Assembly: GCF_008831285.2 (NCBI RefSeq) | Contig: NC_045149.1 | Location: forward strand, 14,908,578-14,968,577 | Source of the DNA: Nymphaea colorata | Lineage: Eukaryota; Streptophyta; Magnoliopsida; Nymphaeales; Nymphaeaceae | Length of the DNA stretch: 60,000 bases | Direction: 5' to 3' | Part shown: positions 21,478-33,302 of the stretch, piece after piece | Numbering within the stretch: position 1 is the first letter of the stretch | How the letters are laid out: every line of letters starts with the position of its first letter | Notes under the pieces: model-generated | Databases searched by the model: none | The model's input: the letters and a program-made list of their open reading frames with translations, nothing else | Told to the model about the DNA's origin: nothing | Program-made: the position numbers and the translations under genes

Positions 21478-22681
21478 CTGCAATTTCAATGTTGCTCAAA
21501 AGTGAGAATGCTAGATGACAACCAGCAAGCACAAATTTTTTAATCTAAGAACCGCATTGCACCAACTTAGACACCTTTATTGCATTTCATCTACTGCAAT
21601 CAGTCAAACGAATGTACGAATATCAGCTCGTTCCTTAGTTGATTATACGCCTACACTCTCTAGCCTCACGTATTTCTGATTATATGCTCTAAATGACCAG
21701 AGATCTTAAATCCCCTCTTGGAAGGCAATATCACCTAAATCCCCTCACTAGTGTTTGCTGAGCCAGCTTATTATACCACAATAGAGCAAGATAAACGTAA
21801 GGAGAAAGTAGGAAGAGAACATATTCATCTCTGATGTTCAAGATTAAGCTGTTTTTTAATTAGAGGATATCACCGAGCATTCATCTTGTCCAAAGTTTTA
21901 AGGATAGTTCTGAAAATTCAATCAAACAACAATGACAATTTTCTAAGATTTTCTATTCAATCTATTCCTGAAACTGAAGGTCGAAATTCGGGCTGACTTC
22001 TGGCTTCCTCGCAACCCCTAAATTCAGGACAAGCCCTGATGCAATTTAGTAGTTTTACTTTTTAGTACTTACCCGCAAACTAAAAGGTGAAGTAAAGAAG
22101 CCTTCAGATTACAGACACCATACAAATCTCATGATCAATTAACAGTCGCTGAAGGTCCAAAGTCATAGGATGATGAGAAAAACTATCGATTTTTCATGTG
22201 GTTAAGCTATACAAATCCATCTACGGGTCCTGCCTCTAGACAGCTATATCAATGACATAAAAATAAGAAAATGATCGAAAACAGCCTGTTCCTCACAGCA
22301 ATTTTTTCTTGTTCTTTTTCAATTAAAACAGCAATCATAAATCAAAATTCTATACAATAATTAGAAACTACAAAGATTCAAGCTACATATGCCTGTGAAA
22401 CCGCAAAATGTATCTAAAAATAATGCAACCACCCATTGTGCACAATTACAGTAGATAATAAAATTAGTAAACTCATGAACAGCTGATTTTTCCCATGACT
22501 CTGCAATGATCATCGACTAATGACATCAGATTATGAATAACCATAATAATCTCTGATCATCGCCCATTGGAAACTAAACTGAACGTGGACAAATAAAACG
22601 ATGAAATTGAACATTAAAATTCAAATACGAACCAGGAGTCAGACAACAGAAAATCATGGTTCCGCTGATGCGAACACTCAC

Positions 22682-22938
22682 ATTAAAGCGTGGCCCCAGT
22701 CCGGTGCCATAGACGGCGAGAGGCCGAAGCCGGCAGGCTGCAAGGATGAATCCATGAGCACACCATCTGAATCCGGATTATTTGCCTCCTGAAAGACCAC
22801 GGAGCCGCCGCTGGAGACCGAGTTCCAATGGTTGCCGACCGACTCCACACCGGACTGGCAGGAGAGAGAGAAAAAACAGAAAGGGCCGAAGGTGCATCCG
22901 AGGATCTGAACGACGCCGACCGATCCACCCGCGGTAGA
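22682..22938 (-). CDS. First-exon-like GC-rich segment, unit 2
   Basis: Unchanged copy of 7844-8100, with the same GTGAGT donor. Confidence 0.42.
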
Positions 22939-23093
22939 AAGAGGAAGAGGGAAAAGGGGAGAAGCAGAAAAAGGGTGAAAGCGGAAGAGGGAAAAGGGAG
23001 AAAGCGGAAGAGGGAAAAGGGGAGAAGCAGAAAACGGGAGAAAAAGGAAGAGGGAAAAGGGGAGAAGCACGAAAAAAGGAAAGAGGGTGAAAC
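22935..23093 (+). repeat. Polypurine minisatellite, unit 2
   Basis: Same motif as 8098-8256, with one G fewer in a GGGG run. Confidence 0.88.
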
Positions 23094-24674
23094 GGTATTA
23101 TCAACTGTTTTTATTAGCGACAGACCCCGATGGAGAATGTTTCGCAGGCTTTCCGTTTTTGAATTACATTTGCTTCAATGCTTTCTATGTGTATGAATAA
23201 GGTAGACAACTGGACTGTTGTTATCCTTCCTTTCAGATGTTGGTGGAAAGTCATAACCCAAAGCCGAAAAAAAAAGTTTGAACGCGCAGACACGAACTAA
23301 TACTTAACAGAAGACTTTTGTAGCACGATCATACGCCACATAACGAAGAACCATACAAAATCCTACATATTTTACAACAAACGTTGTGGTATTAGTTTTA
23401 GAAATAAAAAAAATGTTCGAAGGCCAATTTTTTTTTAAAAAAAAAATCAACATATTTTGATGTTTCAGACACTGTATAACTCAAATGCCTGGTTTGGCAT
23501 ATCTCGATTCATCTGTACTATGATTCATATCCAAAAAGATACATACCAAGACCACTGGTGCTAGGGAATGGAGTTTCGTTTCTAAGCCAAATATTTTGTT
23601 CTGAATATTATCAACATAAGAGTAGTTTAGTCTGCTTCCCACATAGAGGGTGTTATGTTACACACACACATGAGTTAGCTTAGGCAGGACAACTAAGTTA
23701 GTGAGTTCCATTCCTTTAGTATGCACATATAAAAGCAAGTACATTCTTAAAATAAATGTTCTCCAATTTCTAAAAACGAAAAAAGAAAACTGCAGATGCA
23801 AATAACCAGCATTAGTGGGAGGACGAGATTAATATGTATTCATAGAAAAAATCAAAGCATAGTTAGCATTGCAAGTATTGGTGAAATTATGCCAACATAG
23901 GCTGCCGAGGTACTGAACTCAATCACCCTCAACTAGATAGTCTATTCTTTAAGTAAATCTTCTAAAACAGGCACGTTGATCTTGTTGGCAATAGACTGGC
24001 CAACAAACACCAGTACAATAGAAGTATTTCTTTTTTTTTCCTTGTTGTCATGTGTTAAAGTATGACCATCTCATACAATAGGTTTTTATCTTAAAACGGA
24101 AGCTTTTGAGTACTCCAAAAGGTAGGAGGTTGTCTTTGCGAATGATCATGATGCAAACACATCTACGGTGGTCAAGGAATTTCCAATATGACAATCGATA
24201 CATGGAATTAATTTCACTAAAAAGGAAGCATTTTCCAATTTTTGTGCAAACTCAACCTAAAAGCTCTGGTCTATACATTATTTTTTCTTGACTTTTTTCT
24301 AACTTAGAGGTTAAGACACCCAATTTTTGTATTAGAATCTTTGGAAGACCGAGGATTTGATGTATATTTTTTTTGTGACATCTAAATTTAGTATCGGATA
24401 CTCATATGGGCTGAAAATGGTGGCAGGCGCCACTCTTGAGTTGAAGAGAACAATTCTAAGCCCACCCATGCCACCAACCTGCCCTCGGAAGGAAGGGTTT
24501 CAGCCCTTTCCATGTATCTTCCCCAAAACGGTAACTGGTAATTTGTAGCTTCATGTTAGAAACCAGCTGAGCGGATGATACTTCAAAAGATTAATCAATT
24601 TGATTGATTGATTGATTAATAATCACTTTAAAGAGTCTTTGAATGACGAAGCCTACAAATTTAGTGATATTTGC

Positions 24675-24800
24675 ATATATATATATATATATAAGATGTC
24701 GGTATATGAGTATAAGATGGGCTTCTTTCTACTCAACAAGCGGTCGGTATATGAGTATAAGATGGCTTCTATCACAAGTGGTATATGAGTATAAGATGAG
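24675..24800. repeat. TA microsatellite and 45-bp tandem repeat, unit 2
   Basis: Shorter TA run, one full 45-bp unit, then a degraded second unit (GATGGCTTCTATCACAAG). Confidence 0.88.
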
Positions 24801-24901
24801 ATTCTTTTATAAAGTGTAGTATACGAGGAGGAGTATGAATACCTTCATGCCGTCATTGTATATATACAAGAACATTTCTTGTCGAGTGAACCGAAATTGA
24901 C

Positions 24902-25020
24902 TTAAGACTCTGATTCTTTCGAGCAACTTCCTCCTTTGCGCGCCTTCAACTCTTGCAACCTTTCCACAGAAAACGAATAGCCCTCGCCACCACAATCTCT
25001 AATCGTCATAGTACCGTCAT
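24902..25020 (-). CDS. 3'-terminal exon-like segment, unit 2
   Basis: Unchanged copy of 10090-10208. Confidence 0.42.
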
Positions 25021-25025
25021 CTGTC

Positions 25026-25464
25026 AACATTGTTGTCAGGCCATAGAAAAGGAGGTGTGGATGACAAAACACCATGATCTTTGAGATGTGATTCCAATAG
25101 TTGTTGCACAATCAAGAGACCGGTCTCAACAAAGACATGAGGGAGGAGTCAGTAAGAGGGTGTAGTACTTCCTTCTCATTTCCCTGGAGTTTTTATTGCT
25201 TATAGCATAAATATTACCTAAACGTATAAACATGAAAATTCACACGTAATCGATGGAATGAATCATAAGACGGTTTCAGTCATCATCATTACGGCTCCGA
25301 GTAAGTCACACAAACGGCACTCAATTATGCAGGAGATGCATTTCGAACTCAATCTCAAATGCAACTCAAGTTTTAAAAACATCAGCTTTTTGCCACAAAG
25401 CCCTAGAGAGAAAGAAAAAAAAAAGACACTCAAAGAGTACTCAACCTCATGTAAAAACCAATTA
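25026..25464 (-). repeat. Inverted-repeat right arm, unit 2
   Basis: Near-identical to 10214-10652; faces the left arm at 14844. Confidence 0.75.
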
Positions 25465-25592
25465 TTGCGTGGATAAGAAAGGGATGCATCGCCTGAGACA
25501 TTTCTTTGGTTGAAAAGGTTTGAAACATTTACCATAGCTTGTAAATGTTCTCTTGAGGGACGTAAATTTTGTTTGTGTTTCTTTAATGATAA

Positions 25593-25804
25593 CGTATAGC
25601 GGGGATGAAACAACCGGTATAAGACTATACCGGTGATAAATAGTACCGCTGTAGAACTATAACGGTGACTCCTTTCGCCGCCTATACACCTTATAGCGGG
25701 GCTACGTGCCGCCGCTAAAAGCCTATTATACCGGTGAATCTAGCCACCGCCACAAGCTTTCACCGCTATAAATCTATAACGGTGATCCTTGCCACCGCTA
25801 TACG
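25593..25804. repeat. CCGCTATA/TATAGCGG motif array, unit 2
   Basis: Same array, with GAAACAACCGG for GAAGACATCCGG near its start. Confidence 0.75.
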
Positions 25805-26878
25805 TTCCGTTACCCTTTCGCACACCCGCATGTATGTACTAGTTCTAGTGACGCACACCTCAACGGCCGAGATGTGCACCTCAAGTGCGCCTACCTACGC
25901 CTGTCTCCCAATTAACGTCTGTATCTTTTTTTCATTTTCCATTTCATATGTTTTGTATACTTCTTTTCTCAGCCGCATGATAGAATTAGATAAAATCGGT
26001 GAAGTTTGAATTTATTGAAAGTTATTAAAGTTAGTAAATGTAGCTTAAAAATCATAGAGGTTAATGAATTTATTGAACTTACTTTGACGAAACAAGTGCT
26101 TTTAAACCCCTGGTCGGTAGCTTTGTGAAGCGCCAACAATGCCATCATCACAGTTTAGGCTACTCTGGTCATCCGTTGTGGGCTATAAAAATTCTTCTTA
26201 CTAATCAAATTCTCTTTCATTTTAAAATCAATATCCCTCTAACATTTTAAACCCCAGTGCCTGTTGTACGGCACTAAAAATATTACAATCTCTCTTCTTA
26301 GCACAAAAGTTTAATTTGTAGTCCCACAACTAGGAGGAGGACTAGACGCATTAAAGAGTCCAAAAAGGAAAAAAAAGGAACCAATAATGCATTATGAGTT
26401 GTGAAACATAATAATAAAATTGAAATTTCAATAAAAAAAATACGGCTATCAAATTATAACTAAAGAACAAATAAAATGCATGAGTTACTTCTCAAACATA
26501 AACGAAACCCTATAATTACTAATTTAAAGTAGAATAATTGAGGTTAAAGCCAGTCATGATTCAACATGGGACCGTATAAACTGTACGTACATGTAATGTA
26601 CTGAGTGCATTGCATCAATATTCAATAACCATTGGATTGTGGTTTTTAAAAGTTTTCAATGTCAAGAAATACTTTAAAATAGTTTAAATTAATTTAAAAA
26701 TGAAAAAATAAATAAATGCATATTGGCCTCGCATCATATTGGCAAAAACCTGCAAGATACAATATTGGCTCATATGGTCCAACATGGAGCAATGTTAAAG
26801 CATTAAAGATAAATAAATGCATACCGGCCTCTTCTTTTTACATACTTAATTTAGAGTAATTAAAGAATAATCGTGGCA

Positions 26879-27060
26879 CCCTCCGTTCTTGAAACGGAGA
26901 CACCTCCACAACTCGGTTCTTAAAACCGAGACGAGACGTTCCCAACAACCCGGTTCTTGAAACCACTACCTCCTCCACCCATGACAACCTGGTTCTTGAA
27001 ACCGTACGCCTCTCACAACTCGGTTCTTGAAGCGAAGATGCCCCCATAACCCGGTTCATC
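26879..27060. repeat. Array of CGGTTCTTGAAACCG dyads, unit 2
   Basis: Same six dyads; the third is more complete (CCCGGTTCTTGAAACC). Confidence 0.75.
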
Positions 27061-27447
27061 TTTGCATAGTGAGAAGACAATGACAAAAAAGAAAATACGA
27101 AACTAAAAGTGTCTCCAAATTTCTCTAGATGTCAACCTTCCAGTTAAAATGCCTTAAGCTTGACCCTCATAATGTGTATTCTTTAAGCTTGTTCTGGTTG
27201 AAAATTCTCATGTGCCCTTTTTCATCATTTTATAAATGAAACGAGAATTAAACTTCAAGAAAATTATTTAAACCTTTCCTTTGCATGATTTTCATGAGAT
27301 AACATGAAACTATTTTAACCAATAATTATTACTTTTAAGATTTTTTGCAGCTTTGCACATTGATCAAGGCACAAACACAAACACACACACACACACACAT
27401 GTAAACACCCATATCAAATATATATGTGTTTTTGATAGAATATTTAC

Positions 27448-27658
27448 CTAAAAGGTGCAATCCCAAAGGGAATCGGCTGACTTCAGTATGGCTGGTCAAT
27501 GATAAACTAACAAATCATAAGACCTCCTCAAGATGATCAATAAAGCTCAACTCCCTGCAAAAAGCAATTTTTTTAGGATCATTAAGAAGCAGAAAGCATG
27601 CAAAAAACCTGGTATCCTGGAAACCTCTCTTCTCATTTGAAGTCTTGGAAAGAAGCAT
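27448..27658 (-). pseudogene. Broken second copy of the B gene tail in segment A, unit 2
   Basis: Same lesions as 12648-12858: TGA after EEVL, and no last exon. Confidence 0.6.
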
Positions 27659-27948
27659 TGGAGAAGGTAATTAGAGCAATGTGCATGACTGCACGTGTGG
27701 TTGTGTGTGAACTGGAATTTCATAAGCAGATCAATTATTTAACTTAATTTGTTGTTCGCTTTTGGCCTGTTTTTAGGTGTATCACTTAGCAAAACCCAGC
27801 AACATTTATACCCAAGGCGGTTGTCACAGTGGAAACGGGAGTGGGCCTTGGCTATCCAGCAGAACACCACATTTGAAACTCCATGGATGTCGTTTCTTGC
27901 ACAAGCAGATTTTATAGGTGTGCACTGTAAAGGGTTTTGTCACTGCTC

Positions 27949-28031
27949 CTAGAAAGATCCAGGCTTCGATTTTCGTTCAAACTTGTGCCAGAAAGAAAGA
28001 CGATCCCTTTTAACAACAAATGTGAGAATAT
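27949..28031 (-). CDS. Terminal exon-like segment, segment A unit 2
   Basis: Copy of 13149-13231 with the same frame. The unit 3 copy near 42722-42799 has lost several bases and is broken. Confidence 0.28.
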
Positions 28032-28591
28032 CTTTAAATGTGACCAAAATATAACCAATAAATCAAATGGCATCTGGTATTCAAAAAATAGGACCAATAC
28101 ATATGTCCTTAACTAAAAACAATCCATAGCTCTAGGTATTGTAATTGACGTCTGGACCACCATGCCGTTTTAAAATTTGCCACTTTAAAAGGACATGATA
28201 AACTTGTTAATATCGTAAATACTTCAGACCTGCATCAGAAAGACACATGAATTATGTCTAGCTATCAACTGCTGCCATCTTCATCATAAAGACACATGAA
28301 TTATGCCTAGCTATCAACTGCTGCCATCTTCTTTCTTCTTAAGAGATGCAAAGTTTTGGACCTCCTTCCTATTATTTATGAAAGCAGAAAAAGATTTATA
28401 TAATAAGCATGAACACTATGCAATAAACAATAATCTCGGCATGTACTCATCCATACAAGCTGGAACAGCTATCAGATTCACATATGCAGTTATGCACATC
28501 AGCACATATGCCATGTGGAATAATAAAGGGTGCCTTCATATACTAAGGAACTAAGTTACATGCAGCAAGCACAATGAACCTACTTGCTTCT

Positions 28592-28692
28592 TCATCTGGA
28601 CTTCACCACAGCCAGCGCAGCTGCACTTTTTCTTCAATAAGTTTCCTGATGTGCTCCCGAAGCAAATCAGCAGCAACCCGCCACAGGAGGGG
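28592..28692 (-). pseudogene. Unit 3 copy of the AADLL...KSR terminal exon, frameshifted
   Basis: AADLLREHIRKLIEEK is readable, but one A is missing after CTGC, so the AALAVVKSR end is out of frame. Confidence 0.45.
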
Positions 28693-29116
28693 GAAAGAAA
28701 ATGAATGAAGAATTTAAAATAGACCAGAAAGAAACAGGTCACTTTAATAAGAAAAAAAAATCAACGAGATTAAGAATGACACAGGTGGGGGAAAGAAAAT
28801 GAATGAAGAATTTAAATAAACAGAAAGAAACAGGTTACTTTAATAAGAAAAAAAAATCAACGAGATTAAGAATGGCAAGAAACATAATTATTTATCTCTG
28901 TTGTTCGCAATTCAATAAGCTGGTTCTCATTGGCATCAGTTGATCAGATGAGTTAAAAAATTACATGGACAGATTCAAAGTACATCACCCTGAGATAGAA
29001 TATGAGGGGCATTTAGATAATTAGGACACTAGCCAAAATCTAGACGAGACATGCTAGATTAGAAATATTGGCATATTTTCCTTTTCCTTTAATTATTGAA
29101 AGCAAGAAAACTTCAC

Positions 29117-29183
29117 CGGAGTTTGATGAGCTAAATTCAAGCATGCCTTCGGCAGAGCAAGCATATAAGTCACATGGCCAAGC
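29117..29183 (-). CDS. Segment C exon-like piece, unit 3
   Basis: C-type copy with the full 67 bp kept. It differs from C' in the same unit by several substitutions (for example CACATGG for CACCTGG). Confidence 0.33.
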
Positions 29184-29648
29184 CTGAACACTACTATGTA
29201 TTCAGAGCATGCTACCTATGAACACAAAATTTGAAAATAAAGCCAAAAGAATGAGAGATTCACCTAGGCTGATCAATTTTAGATTCTCTGAGTATAATTT
29301 AACAGCATCCCCAATAAGAAATTCAACCTAGCAAAAGGAGACTTATGAGAGGAATGTCGATTACAAAATCAGTTTCTGAGTTGATACTTGATAGTTGATA
29401 CATCACGGAAACCAGATACAAAGAGCATTACTAATACATTTGAATTTTAAATTTCGGAGAACACCGGAAGATAAGACAATATTAATAGGCGATACAATGC
29501 AGATATGAAAGCATTGGACACAAGATTTCCATGTTGCAAATGTGCCTTAAATTTAAAACCACAAGCAACAAATTAAAATTATTAACACCAGCAGTGAGGA
29601 CCATTTGGTGCATTAAGAAAGCACAAGTATCACCATAGAAAGCATTAC

Positions 29649-29837
29649 TAATTGGTTTTTACGTGAGGGGGAGTATATTTCCTCCTCCTCTTCTTTTTCT
29701 TCTTCCCCTTTATTCGCTTATTTTGGAGAGAGAAGAAACAAGAAGACGAAGACTGTGCAACAACTGTTGGAATCACATCTCAAAGATCATGGGGTTTTGT
29801 CATCCACACCTCCTATTCTATGGCGTGACAACAATAT
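29649..29837 (+). repeat. Inverted-repeat left arm, short form, unit 3
   Basis: Same structure as 14844-15031; pairs with the right arm ending at 40245. Confidence 0.75.
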
Positions 29838-30111
29838 TGGATTGTAGCGAATCCACTTGCAACCTGCTATACTTCTCTCATCCAGCCTATGTTGTCCCTC
29901 CTCCTCTTTTTGCTTTGTTCTTTTAATCTTTTTTTTTTCTTTGCTTTTCATTTTTTGTTGCTGACTCTCCCAGCAGTTTGCATCGGGGGCTTATTTGATT
30001 CAGTTGTTGCTTTTTGTTTTCTGTCTTGAAGTGTTGAAGGTTTTTGCTTTTATTTGGCATCAAATACCTAATAATTAGTTTACTACATATGATGTGTTTA
30101 CGTACAGACTC

Positions 30112-30559
30112 TTATGTAGCATCAAATAATTGATTTATAGCATTACCATGCTTTTCATTCAAATTAAATGAAGAAGAACGAGTGGGAAGTACAGTAAGAT
30201 GAGCATTATTAGTCCCAAGCAGCAAAAAGACAATAGTTACACGACAAGCACATACATGTCCATTAAGTCCTATAATAACTGAACTCAGAAGTGGAAACCA
30301 CACAAGTGAGTATTATCCAATATGTATCTGTTTTGGATAGAATATTTACCTGAAAAAGGTGCAATCCCAGGAGGGGATCGGCTGACTTCAGGATGGCTGG
30401 TCAATGATAAACTAATAAATGATAAGACCTCCTCAAGATGATCAATAACGCTCAACTCCCTGCAAAAAGCAATTTTTTAAGTTCATGAAGAAGTAGAAAG
30501 CATGCAAAAAACCTGGCATCCTGAAACCTCTCCTCATTTGAAGTCTTGGAAAGAAGCAT
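30112..30559 (-). CDS. Three-exon gene tail in segment B, unit 3
   Basis: Same model as 15308-15756, with exons at 30559-30513, 30459-30350 and 30278-30112. The first intron is 53 bp because one T of a run is missing. All splice dinucleotides and the final TAA are kept, so the spliced frame is intact even though the unspliced frame is not. This favours real splicing over read-through at that intron, if the base loss is genuine. Confidence 0.47.
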
Positions 30560-30713
30560 TGGAGAAGATAATTAGAGCAACGTGCATGACTGCACGTGTG
30601 GTTGTGTGTGAACTGGAAATATACTGATTCAAATATTTAATTTTTATTATCCACAAGATATTCACAAGAAAAGTAACTAGAGTTCTAACTTCAATGACAC
30701 TCACATGGAGGGG

Positions 30714-30911
30714 CTATCGATGAATATAGGAATTCGTTGGCGATGAAGGATAGCAAATGCAATGTTTCTTATCATGCCCATCCACCGCCACATATAGGCT
30801 GATTTTTTTTCCCTTTCTACACAAGAAAACAACTTCAACAGCAGTAACCTCAGGCTCTTTCTTTTTTGCCCTCAAAGCTTTAGACATTGAAGTATGTAAT
30901 TTTAATTTCAT
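30714..30911 (-). CDS. Small open frame in segment B, unit 3
   Basis: Unknown. The minus-strand frame of 65 codons begins MKLKLHTSMSKALRAKKK and continues EPEVTAVEVVFLC, later SLYVAVDGHDKKHCICYP, ending at TAG. The basic start followed by a mixed beta-like segment looks more like protein than chance. In unit 2 an extra T and other changes break it, and in unit 4 two compensating indels change the middle. It lies upstream of the three-exon tail on the same strand, about 155 bp away, and could be an earlier exon of that gene, but I could not find matching splice phases. The segment A copies lack this roughly 310-bp block entirely. Confidence 0.33.
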   Translation of the reverse strand: MKLKLHTSMSKALRAKKKEPEVTAVEVVFLCRKGKKISLYVAVDGHDKKHCICYPSSPTNSYIHR

Positions 30912-30964
30912 AAGCAGATCAATTATTTAACTTAATTTGTTGTTTGCTTTTGGCCTGTTTTTAG

Positions 30965-31101
30965 GTGTATCACTTAGCAAAGCCCAGCAACGTTAGACCA
31001 GGCGGTTGTTACAGTGAAACGGGAGTGGGCCTTGGCTATCCAGCATAACACCACATTTGAAGCTCCATGGATGTCGTTTCTTGCACAAGCAGATTTTATA
31101 G
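30965..31101. other. 137-bp block absent from unit 4
   Basis: Bounded by AG|GTGTATCAC on the left and TTATAG|GTGTGCAC on the right. In unit 4 the two flanks are joined exactly at 45744/45745, leaving one AGGTGT. The block is open on the plus strand (LSKAQQ..., then REWALAIQHNTTF and PWMSFLAQADF in the better-preserved segment A copies), but I cannot say it is coding. Confidence 0.7.
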
Positions 31102-31132
31102 GTGTGCACTGTAAAGGGTTTCGTCACTGCTC

Positions 31133-31216
31133 CTAGGAAGATCCAGGCTTCGATTTTCGTTCAAACTTGTGCCAGAAAGAAAGACGAGCCCTTTTAACAA
31201 CAAATGTGAGCATATC
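31133..31216 (-). CDS. Terminal exon-like segment, segment B unit 3
   Basis: B-type version of 13149-13231, reading KDMLTFVVKRARLSF to a TAG, after an acceptor-like ATATTTAAG. Unit 2 has lost four bases here (16336-16415) and unit 4 is altered, so unit 3 is the only intact B copy. Confidence 0.3.
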   Translation of the reverse strand, partial: DMLTFVVKRARLSFWHKFERKSKPGSS

Positions 31217-31483
31217 CTTAAATATGACCAAAATATAACCAATAAATCAAAGGGCATTTGGCATTCAAAAAATGTGAACAATACATATGCCCCTAACTAA
31301 AAACAATCCATAGCTCTAGGTATTGTAATTGACGTCTGGATCACCATGCTTGGACTTCACCACAGCCAGGGCATTTAGATAATTAGGACACCAGCCAAAT
31401 CTAGATGAGACATGCAAGACTTCGTATTAGCAATATTGGCATTTTTCCTTTTCCTTTAATTATTGAAAGCAATAAAACTTCAC

Positions 31484-31550
31484 CGGAGTTTGAAGAGCTA
31501 AACTCAAGCATGCCTTCGGCAGAGCAAGCATACAAGTCACCTGGCCAAGC
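31484..31550 (-). CDS. Internal exon-like segment, AWPGDLYACSAEG, unit 3 C'
   Basis: Unknown protein. On the minus strand a 67-bp stretch lies between an acceptor (GTAGCATGTCAG) and a possible donor (CTCCG followed by GTGAAG). It reads AWPGDLYACSAEGMLEFSSS then NS, with one base left over. The residue mix (W, Y, C, aromatic plus small residues) does not look like translated AT-rich intron. The unit holds two diverged copies, C and C', both with AG and GT at the edges. This shows the duplication copied the exon with its flanks. I do not recognise the family, and the neighbouring exons it would splice to are not established. The frame also stays open through the proposed donor, so the 3' edge is uncertain. 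Confidence 0.38.
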
Positions 31551-32624
31551 CTGACATGCTACCAACAAACACAAAATTTGAAAATAAAGCCAAAAGAATG
31601 AGAGATTCACCTAGGCTGATCAATTTTAGTTTCTCTGAGTATAATTTAACAGCATCCTGAATAGGAAATTCAACCTAGCAAAAAGGAGACTTATGAGAGA
31701 ATGGTTGATTACAAAATCAGTTTATGAGTTTGATACATCAAGAAAACCAGATACAACGAGCGTTACTAATACATTTGAATTTTAAATTAGGGAGAACACT
31801 GAAGATAAAACAATATTAATAGGCGAGCCACTGTTTACCTAAAGAATGATACACAAATCTAGAAACAATTATCAACATGCTACCTTAACCCACCACCGAA
31901 GTTCAAAATTTCCAAAATTTTGAGAATTTCATATGCGCACAGTAATGGCCTCGTTTTTCAACATTCAAGTGAACAACCAAAAAAGTACATTGAGAGGACC
32001 TAGCATAGCAAGGAGAAAAGGCATTCTATTGATCCTATTGTGAAACTAAATCAGCAAAAGGGGAACTAAATGCAATGTTTAAAATGGATGTGCACTTCCT
32101 TGAGATCCGCTTGTTCACACTAGTAGCAGTCCTAGTTTCATAGACTTTTAGAGTGTAAAGTGCAAACTGCAGCTATGGGCAGAATTTGGATCAGCATCAT
32201 AGGCTTATCTCAGACAATTTGAAGTTTGTACAGATATTTTCTTTACCTGGATAGAGAAGAGATGTAACAAGAAAGAAAGAGAGAATTTGGCTAAAAATGC
32301 AGTCCTCATGGAGTTATTTTCAGAGTAACTTTCTTACTCCTGCCATAAAAGGTGGAAGTGGTACTCTCCTCTTTCCAGGTACAGTAGGCGACAACGGGAC
32401 CAACATGATAGCTCAAAGTACAAGAAAGGACATTAGGACCAGCATGGGAGCTCAAAGTACAAGAAATGACACTACGGATATCAAATAAATGCAATGGATT
32501 TGTAAAAGAAAGTGGAAACAACAAAATGAGAATTTTACGTTAGCAGCAATAACTTGGTTAACCAACAATTAGTGTGCAGAAGACATGAGAAAGGCAAGAT
32601 CCATGAGATATCTTAAGCACTTAC

Positions 32625-32754
32625 ATCTTATACACTTCTGCTTTCTGAATGGTGCTACCACACTCCACAAGACTTGAAATTTCTATGTCAGGTGTGCTAG
32701 TAGAAATAGATGGTGTTGACAGTAGATCGTGCATGACATCCTTGGACATTGACA
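32625..32754 (-). CDS. Internal exon-like segment SMSKDVMHDLL, unit 3
   Basis: Unknown protein. The minus strand reads SMSKDVMHDLLSTPSIST, then STPDIEISSLVECG, then STIQKAEVYK, ending AAGAT|GTAAGT, which matches a strong plant donor. A possible acceptor is TTGTTGGAAAG before TGTCAATGTCC. The composition is rich in Ser, Thr, Asp and Glu, with well-spaced hydrophobic residues as in a soluble or partly disordered region, unlike translated AT-rich intron. Three units (2, 3 and 4) keep it unchanged while unit 1 is disrupted. The frame is also open above the proposed acceptor, and an ATG lies at the start (MSKDVMHD), so it might be a first exon. Family not recognised. Confidence 0.42.
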
Positions 32755-33221
32755 CTTTCCAACAATAAGTTGTGCAGCAAAAATTTATAATACAGAATCT
32801 ACAGAAAATATTGCCAAAGAAACCAGCATTTTGTATAGTTAGCACCCACAGTTTTACAGCAGCATAAGGACCTGTGTTTGTTCAATTATCCAGGATCCAT
32901 TCAAAAAATTTGAACACGTTTGTGCCTCTTTAGTTAAAAACTAGATTGTGAAAAGGAACGTGCTTTCAATTTGTGGAGATTCAATCAGAATGTTTCAGAG
33001 GTCTTTTGGTTAGCTCCCTCATACTAGGTCCCTAAAAGATACATGATAACCTAAATTGAAAATACTAATCACAATCACGTATAGGCCCAAATTCATAGCT
33101 TTCAACAGCAATGGAATATGGCAGGTACATGAGGCCCTCCACGACCTTCAGCCCTCAAGACAAGAATGCCACCTATTTCAAATGTCAAGTTCAAGCCACT
33201 AAAAAATCGAATTGCCTGCAA

Positions 33222-33302
33222 CTAAAGATTCATTGGAATGATAACTCCGTTTTGAGCTTCTCGTATTGAAGAAGAACTTGTTATTCCACTTAAAGCAGGC
33301 AC
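33222..33302 (-). CDS. Terminal exon-like segment VPALSGITSSSS, unit 3
   Basis: Unchanged copy of 3586-3666. Confidence 0.28.
   Translation of the reverse strand: MPALSGITSSSSIREAQNGVIIPMNL

Larger units (their letters stand above)
14844..25464. mobile_element. Possible non-autonomous transposon bounded by inverted arms, unit 2
   Basis: The arms at 14844 and 25464 share the terminal motif TAATTGGTTTTTAC and enclose about 10.6 kb, including the B gene tail, C' and several exon-like pieces. Long inverted arms around host-gene fragments resemble Pack-MULE elements. Against this, I see no transposase, no target-site duplication (left flank AGCATCAC, right flank TTGCGTGG), and the interior is much larger than most Pack-MULEs. 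The arms could equally be two inverted copies of another repeat. Confidence 0.22.
27416..28165. repeat. Segment A, unit 2
   Basis: Same as 12616-13365. Confidence 0.8.
13423..28222. repeat. Tandem unit 2 (complete, 14,800 bp)
   Basis: A complete unit between two copies of the landmark that begins TTCAGACCTGCATCAG. It is collinear with unit 3 over its whole length. This is the best reference copy: its minus-strand terminal exon at 13.8 kb is still in frame and it has the full B segment. Confidence 0.95.
30319..31349. repeat. Segment B, unit 3
   Basis: As 15515-16548, with the 65-codon frame intact. Confidence 0.8.
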
